NCBI GenBank assembly: GCA_002495465.1
Contig: DAFN01000014.1
Span: 22,124 to 39,583, forward strand
Source of the DNA: an archaeon UBA55
Lineage (GTDB): Archaea > Undinarchaeota > Undinarchaeia > Undinarchaeales > Undinarchaeaceae
DNA length: 17,460 bases
Reading direction: 5' to 3'
This document shows positions 13,880-17,460 of this stretch, in pieces. A model generated the notes under the pieces. That model did no database searches and had not been told where the DNA came from. It saw nothing but the letters and a program-made list of their open reading frames with translations. The stretch's first letter is position 1. Each line of letters opens with the position of its first letter. A program made the translations under genes and the position numbers.

Positions 13880-14395
13880 CTAAAGAAGTGAAATTAGTAA
13901 ATACACTGAAACAAGCCCAAAGCCAATGATGGATTTTATGACAATAAAATTAAGAGTAAACTCCAGCCAAGGAGCTGACTTGTTTTCGAACTTCTTTATT
14001 ATGAAAAACAGAGGAATTGAAGCGACTATTATTCTTGATGTAGAGAATGTAATGCTTAGAGCTGTGTAGGGATTTAGCACTCTAGATAGGGCTGAGAAGA
14101 AAAGAATAGCCAAGGAAGCTCCCGCGAGGTATCCAGTAAAGAAACGTCGTGTATTATCACTTTCAGTCCCGAGAACAAGCTGAGCAAGACCGTCCAGAGC
14201 CAGTGGAGCCATGAACGCAAGAGGTAAAAGGAGTCCTGAAACTGCAGTAAAGGGACCAAACCAGAGCAAAAGCAGAATAGTAGAAACGAATGCCCCGAGA
14301 TAAACACCTGTGCATCTTGAGCAAACGACTAAATATTTGGAGAATTTGAAAGAGCGTTCATGTCTCTGATGGCACATAAATTTTTTCAGTTTCAT
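13880..14395 (-). CDS. DUF2085 family membrane protein
   Basis: The N-terminus carries the DUF2085 signature: Cys8-His9-Gln10-Arg11, an Arg/Ser/Phe patch, then Cys25-x-x-Cys28-Thr-Gly (CSRCTGVYLG). Hydrophobic segments follow at about 31-46, 50-66, 90-105, 117-134 and 145-170, so four or five membrane helices are likely. The conserved Cys/His residues near the cytosolic side could bind metal or act in redox chemistry; no function is established for the family. The start overlaps the stop of the DRG gene by four bp (ATGA), so the two are translationally coupled. A T5 run on the minus strand at 13869-13873 just beyond its stop may end transcription. Confidence 0.88.
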   Translation of the reverse strand: MKLKKFMCHQRHERSFKFSKYLVVCSRCTGVYLGAFVSTILLLLWFGPFTAVSGLLLPLAFMAPLALDGLAQLVLGTESDNTRRFFTGYLAGASLAILFFSALSRVLNPYTALSITFSTSRIIVASIPLFFIIKKFENKSAPWLEFTLNFIVIKSIIGFGLVSVYLLISLL

Positions 14396-15465
14396 CTTTT
14401 CTGCACAATAGTGAGTAAATCACCGTCCTTTAATACATGATTGAGACCTGCTTTCTGGTTGGCAAATTTTGCGCTCTTCCCCGTCACCATTGCATAGCGG
14501 AAGTTCTTTCGGAAGGTCTTATGAAGCTTTGCGCAGACTTCCCCAACAGTCGAACCGTCCGTGACTAAGAGAGGCTCCTCTAAATCAGCTTTTTCTCCCT
14601 GAGGTTTCATAAAAATTCTAATTAACTTGAGCTTCGTGAAAATTCTCTCCTTCAGAGTATCGAGACCTTCGCCCTCTTTTGCAGATATGGAAACCTGCTC
14701 CTTGTGAAGTTTTGGAATCTTCTTTACAGAATCAGATTTGTTCACAATAACAAGTGAGGGAAGATAAACCCGGTTCTTGACAATTCCATCAATAAGCTGG
14801 TCAAGGTCAACAGCGTCCTGTATAGTAATTGAAGCGTTGAGATAGCCGAATTCAGACAGAACACTTTTTATGAGAGAGTTTGTGAGTTTGCATTTTGAAA
14901 TTTTTTCGATTTGTATTCCGCCATAAGCTCTTTTCTCAATTGAGATTCGTGGAGCTCTTTTATCGAGACGGAGGTTTGCATCATAGAGCTCCTTCAGCAT
15001 TTGCTTATACTGCTCGGGTTTGTTCGCATCGACTACAAGACAAAGTAGGTCACCCATTCTTATGACAGAAAGAACTTCTCTACCGCGGCCCTTTCCTGAT
15101 GCTGCGCCGGCGATTAAGCCAGGAACGTCTAGGAGCTGGAGCTCAGCCGACTTGTATTTCATTGCTCCCGGAACGACAGTAAGTGTTGTAAAGTCATAAT
15201 GTCCTACCGCACTTTTCGCGTTTGTCAGAGCATTCAGAAGTGTGCTTTTTCCGACAGATGGAAAGCCGGCGAAAATTACAGTGGCGTCCCCGCTCTTTTT
15301 TATTCCATAAGCAAGGCCGACTCCCTGTGAAGAGCCCTTTTCAGCAGAGGCCCTCAGTTTTGAGAGTTTTGCCTTCAGCTTCCCTATGTGATGCTCAGTC
15401 GCCTTGTTGTAAGAAGTCTTGCGAATTTCATCCTCAATCTCCTTAATTTTATCTTCAACTGACAT
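14392..15465 (-). CDS. DRG-family GTPase (OBG/DRG, TRAFAC class)
   Basis: Archaeal homologue of eukaryotic DRG/Rbg GTPases, which associate with translating ribosomes. The 357 residues run: N-terminal helical segment (1-60), G domain with P-loop GFPSVGKS (67-74), switch I FTTLT (92-96), DVPG (113-116), NKSD (242-245) and SAKEG (261-265), and a C-terminal TGS domain (about 285-357). DRG-specific sequences include the insertion between G3 and G4 (KRAYGGIQIEK near 178-188, the S5D2L-like domain) and GAASGKGRGREVLSVIR. All nucleotide-binding motifs are intact. A TATA-like box is 29 nt upstream of the ATG, and the downstream DUF2085 gene overlaps by four bp. Confidence 0.96.
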   Translation of the reverse strand: MSVEDKIKEIEDEIRKTSYNKATEHHIGKLKAKLSKLRASAEKGSSQGVGLAYGIKKSGDATVIFAGFPSVGKSTLLNALTNAKSAVGHYDFTTLTVVPGAMKYKSAELQLLDVPGLIAGAASGKGRGREVLSVIRMGDLLCLVVDANKPEQYKQMLKELYDANLRLDKRAPRISIEKRAYGGIQIEKISKCKLTNSLIKSVLSEFGYLNASITIQDAVDLDQLIDGIVKNRVYLPSLVIVNKSDSVKKIPKLHKEQVSISAKEGEGLDTLKERIFTKLKLIRIFMKPQGEKADLEEPLLVTDGSTVGEVCAKLHKTFRKNFRYAMVTGKSAKFANQKAGLNHVLKDGDLLTIVQKR

Positions 15466-15488
15466 AGATAGAAAGAGTTCCCCTAGAA

Positions 15489-15498
15489 GTATTTAACG
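15489..15498 (-). promoter_or_regulatory. TATA-like box for the DRG gene
   Basis: On the minus strand cgttaaatac is centred 29 nt upstream of the ATG at 15465, in the 61-nt gap after the JAMM-like gene. No Shine-Dalgarno of standard spacing is present, so a leaderless transcript is likely. Confidence 0.45.
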
Positions 15499-15526
15499 CT
15501 ACTTGTTCCTGGTTACAAGCTTAGTA

Positions 15527-16147
15527 TTATACCAGCTCGATTTTGAGAGGATACATAGCTTCGTCATTCCAGCGGACAAAGTAGGCTTTCAGTGGAAGCT
15601 TGCTCCAGATATGCTTCCTCTTGTTCACCATAATAATGACCGCCCCCATACCATTTAGTCTGTTTTGTTCTGAGATAAAAGTTCGAGCAGACTGCGCATC
15701 ATTTGCTGAAGGGGAGAGGAGTCTTTCTTTTGCAGGCTTGCTGTAAAAGTCCTTTTCAAAATAGTCGTCATTTGGGAACTCTCCCGGAACAATGTGTTTA
15801 ATATGTGAGTGTGCAATCCCTATCATATCTGGCTCCCCACGAGAAAGATGGGAGGTTCTTACAACATAAGGAAAACAATACTTTTCGTCAACGTGCTCAA
15901 CATCAGTTACAATAAAATACCCACCCTGAGAGGAGCCCGGCTTTCCTCCTTTAGAAAGTATTTTTACTCCGCCTTCTCTTCGGCCCCTAAGAACTCCAAG
16001 ATACTCGATTCCTGTTTTTTTGAAAGTCAGTCTTTTCTTTGAAACTTTTGAGATTTCCTTAAGAATTTGTGAGGGAAGCACTAGCTTTTCCGGGATTCCT
16101 GATTTACCAATAAGGGCTTTTTTGCTTCCAAATATTTCAAGAGACAT
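15527..16147 (-). CDS. JAMM/MPN-type metalloprotease candidate with a long spacer
   Basis: This 206-residue protein has the elements of a JAMM active site: a glutamate on an early strand (Glu48 in IEYLGVLRGR), HSH at 113-115 in MIGIAHSHIKHIV, and SPSAND with Ser147 and Asp150. JAMM enzymes normally have HxH-x(7-10)-SxxD; here 31 residues separate His115 and Ser147, with an acidic/aromatic insertion (FPNDDYFEKDFYSKPAKERL). The following helix and strand (AQSARTFISE, then MGAVIIMVN) fit the fold. Known archaeal members remove ubiquitin-like SAMP tags; no such gene is in the window. Because of the spacer I regard the family assignment as likely and peptidase activity as unproven. It is divergent from trmJ, sharing a 50-nt promoter region. 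Confidence 0.8.
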   Translation of the reverse strand: MSLEIFGSKKALIGKSGIPEKLVLPSQILKEISKVSKKRLTFKKTGIEYLGVLRGRREGGVKILSKGGKPGSSQGGYFIVTDVEHVDEKYCFPYVVRTSHLSRGEPDMIGIAHSHIKHIVPGEFPNDDYFEKDFYSKPAKERLLSPSANDAQSARTFISEQNRLNGMGAVIIMVNKRKHIWSKLPLKAYFVRWNDEAMYPLKIELV

Positions 16148-16162
16148 ATTAGAAGAGTAGAT

Positions 16163-16175
16163 AATATATTATAAA
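16163..16175. promoter_or_regulatory. Shared TATA region between the JAMM-like gene and trmJ
   Basis: The AT-only stretch aatatattataaa is centred about 29 nt before the trmJ ATG (16198) and about 22 nt from the JAMM-like ATG (16147). A single near-symmetrical element could serve both directions, each with a leaderless mRNA. Confidence 0.5.
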
Positions 16176-16197
16176 TGACTTACGCAACCCTATTCCT

Positions 16198-16887
16198 ATG
16201 GTTTCAGTAATTCTTCTCAAGCCGATTTACCAGGGAAATATAGGTTCCGTAGCCAGAGCCATGAAAAACTTCGGATTTAGTGAACTTGTACTTGTGGGCT
16301 CTGAAATTGGTGAGGAAGCGAGAAAGATGGGAATGCACTCTCAGGACATTTTAGACGAGGCAAAAGTTTTCGACAGTCTTGAAGACGCAATAGAGAATTT
16401 TGACCTTCTTGTAGGCACCACTTCCTATGAAACTGATAGAGATAATAAATTCCTGAAGATGAATTTTACCCCAGTGGAATTGAAAGAAAAGTTATCGCAG
16501 GTTAATGGAAAAACTGCTCTGCTTTTTGGACCGGAGGATTCAGGACTAACAAATGATGAGCTCGCTCGCTGCGATATGACCGTCAGCATACCGACTACAG
16601 GAGAATATAGGTCGATGAACCTGTCCCACGCTGTGGCTGTTTTACTTTATGAGCTCTCAAGCATGAAGGGGAAAAGAGAAGTCAGGATTGCATCAAGAAA
16701 AGAGCTTGATATCATGCGCAAGAACCTTGAAGAGATTGCAGAACTTGCAGGACATAGAGGAAAGGAAAAGATATTTAACGAGATGGTCGGTAAGATATTA
16801 GGAAGGTCGATGATTACAGGTCGTGAGGCAAGCACGCTTATCGGTTTTCTTAAAAAAGTTAAGGGAGAACTTCGAAAAATAAACTAA
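16198..16887 (+). CDS. trmJ: tRNA 2'-O-methyltransferase TrmJ (SPOUT family)
   Basis: Trefoil-knot SPOUT enzyme that methylates the 2'-OH of nucleotide 32 in tRNAs using SAM. The 229 residues contain the three SpoU motifs: GNIGSVARAMKNFG (13-26, with Asn14 and Arg20), LLFGPEDSGLTNDELARCD (108-126; GPEDSGL where GrExxGL is usual), and IPTTGEYRSMNLSHAVAVLL (131-150) forming the knot and SAM site. The C-terminal about 70 residues are a helical extension typical of TrmJ-type proteins. The DUF1512 gene begins one nt after its stop, so the pair forms an operon. Confidence 0.94.
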   Translation: MVSVILLKPIYQGNIGSVARAMKNFGFSELVLVGSEIGEEARKMGMHSQDILDEAKVFDSLEDAIENFDLLVGTTSYETDRDNKFLKMNFTPVELKEKLSQVNGKTALLFGPEDSGLTNDELARCDMTVSIPTTGEYRSMNLSHAVAVLLYELSSMKGKREVRIASRKELDIMRKNLEEIAELAGHRGKEKIFNEMVGKILGRSMITGREASTLIGFLKKVKGELRKIN

Positions 16888-16888
16888 G

Positions 16889-17460
16889 ATGGTTATTGGA
16901 ATTCCGGCAGACACAAGCATTTGGGGAACAATCGTTAACTGGACAATACTTCTAATAATGTTCATGTACGTTCTTCCGAAGCTTTATCTCTATCAGATTT
17001 TTTCAAAGCTTGAAATGGCAGCCCAAAAATTCGAGGCAATATCGAAAAAGGGCCAGGGCCTCATAGTAAAGAAAACATCACCCTTTGGAAGAGCGAAAAA
17101 AGATATACGCGAAAGGGTCACAAGATTCGTTGACTTTTTTATAGTTCCGCCTGTCAACCTTGACCCATTTGGAATAATCAAGAAGCTTGACCACGTCATA
17201 GATAATTCTGACACAAGATTCAGGAGGGCTGCAGATTACATAGCCCCGGATGCAGACAGTGAGCAGAAAATGAATGTATTTATGGGAATGCAAGCGGCTG
17301 TTATGATAAATATGGTGGCGAAAATAGTAAGGCACTATGTAGAAATGACGAAGAAATTCAAGAACCTGCAATTTGCTATGCTACTTCAGATGCAGCTCCC
17401 AATGCTTGAGAAAATGATAGAATCTGAATTAAAGGGTCTGGAAGCATTCCTAAACGGTCA
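16889..17460 (+). CDS. DUF1512 family membrane-associated protein, N-terminal part (runs off the right edge)
   Basis: About 190 residues are visible before the window ends. The protein starts MVIGIPADTSIWGTIVNWTI and has one hydrophobic helix at about 11-30. A cytosolic helical region follows with conserved-looking blocks: KTSPFGRAKKDIRERVTRFV, then PPVNLDPFGIIKKLDHVIDN, and a later stretch FMGMQAAVMINMVAKIVRHY. This matches the archaeal DUF1512 family as I know it, whose function is undetermined. The ATG at 16889 lies one nt after the trmJ stop, with only a weak, distant GGGAGA upstream, so translation probably depends on coupling to trmJ. Confidence 0.85.
   Translation, partial: MVIGIPADTSIWGTIVNWTILLIMFMYVLPKLYLYQIFSKLEMAAQKFEAISKKGQGLIVKKTSPFGRAKKDIRERVTRFVDFFIVPPVNLDPFGIIKKLDHVIDNSDTRFRRAADYIAPDADSEQKMNVFMGMQAAVMINMVAKIVRHYVEMTKKFKNLQFAMLLQMQLPMLEKMIESELKGLEAFLNG

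Noticed and set aside
1..17460. Search for CRISPR repeats, tRNA genes, insertion sequences or phage genes
   Set aside because: No regularly spaced repeats, cloverleaf-like intergenic segment, transposase motif or long intergenic region was seen. A tRNAscan or Infernal run would be the decisive test.

Overview
This window reads as a chromosomal segment of an archaeon. It holds archaeal-type 20S proteasome subunits, the archaeal exosome (Rrp4/Rrp41/Rrp42), archaeal RNase P proteins, ribosomal proteins L15e and L37Ae, RNA polymerase subunit P, prefoldin beta, KEOPS Pcc1, SBDS, a KH-domain CPSF-like nuclease (FttA/aCPSF1) and a DRG GTPase. A SepF-like protein and DUF1512 point to an FtsZ-dividing lineage (Euryarchaeota or a DPANN-type group) rather than Crenarchaeota; the exact phylum cannot be fixed from sequence reading alone. 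Genes are densely packed, no gap reaches 300 bp, and I see no insertion sequence, tRNA, rRNA or CRISPR array. GC content is around 40 per cent by eye.

Layout. At the left edge is the start of an enolase-family gene on the minus strand (1-386), divergent from psmB (486-1130) and fttA (1170-3086) on the plus strand. Convergent to these is one long minus-strand block running from 9985 down to 3125: rpl15e, rnp3 (Rpp30), rnp2 (Pop5), psmA, sbds, rrp4, rrp41, rrp42, rpl37ae, rpoP, pcc1, pfdB and sepF. This is the conserved archaeal exosome superoperon, which links RNA decay, tRNA processing, ribosome assembly, protein folding and protein degradation, with a cell-division gene at its end. From 10111 a plus-strand set of less familiar genes follows: a soluble helical protein, a small membrane protein, a winged-helix protein with a restriction-endonuclease-like C-terminus, a PhoU/TrkA_C protein and a HemK/Mtq2-like methyltransferase. 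Facing it are a DUF2085 membrane protein, a DRG GTPase and a JAMM-type metalloprotease candidate (13880-16147, minus). The window ends with trmJ and the start of a DUF1512 protein (plus).

Expression signals are consistent. Operon-leading genes often have a TATA-like box about 21-29 nt upstream of the start codon and no clear Shine-Dalgarno, which predicts leaderless mRNAs. Genes inside the superoperon often have GGAG/GGAGG-type sites or overlap their neighbour (TAATG junctions). Most of the window is well-conserved housekeeping content. The most unusual items are the JAMM candidate with a very long spacer in its metal-binding motif, the winged-helix/REase-like protein, the unassigned 306-residue protein, and sepF at the end of the exosome operon. 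I found no wholly new multi-gene system that I could support.
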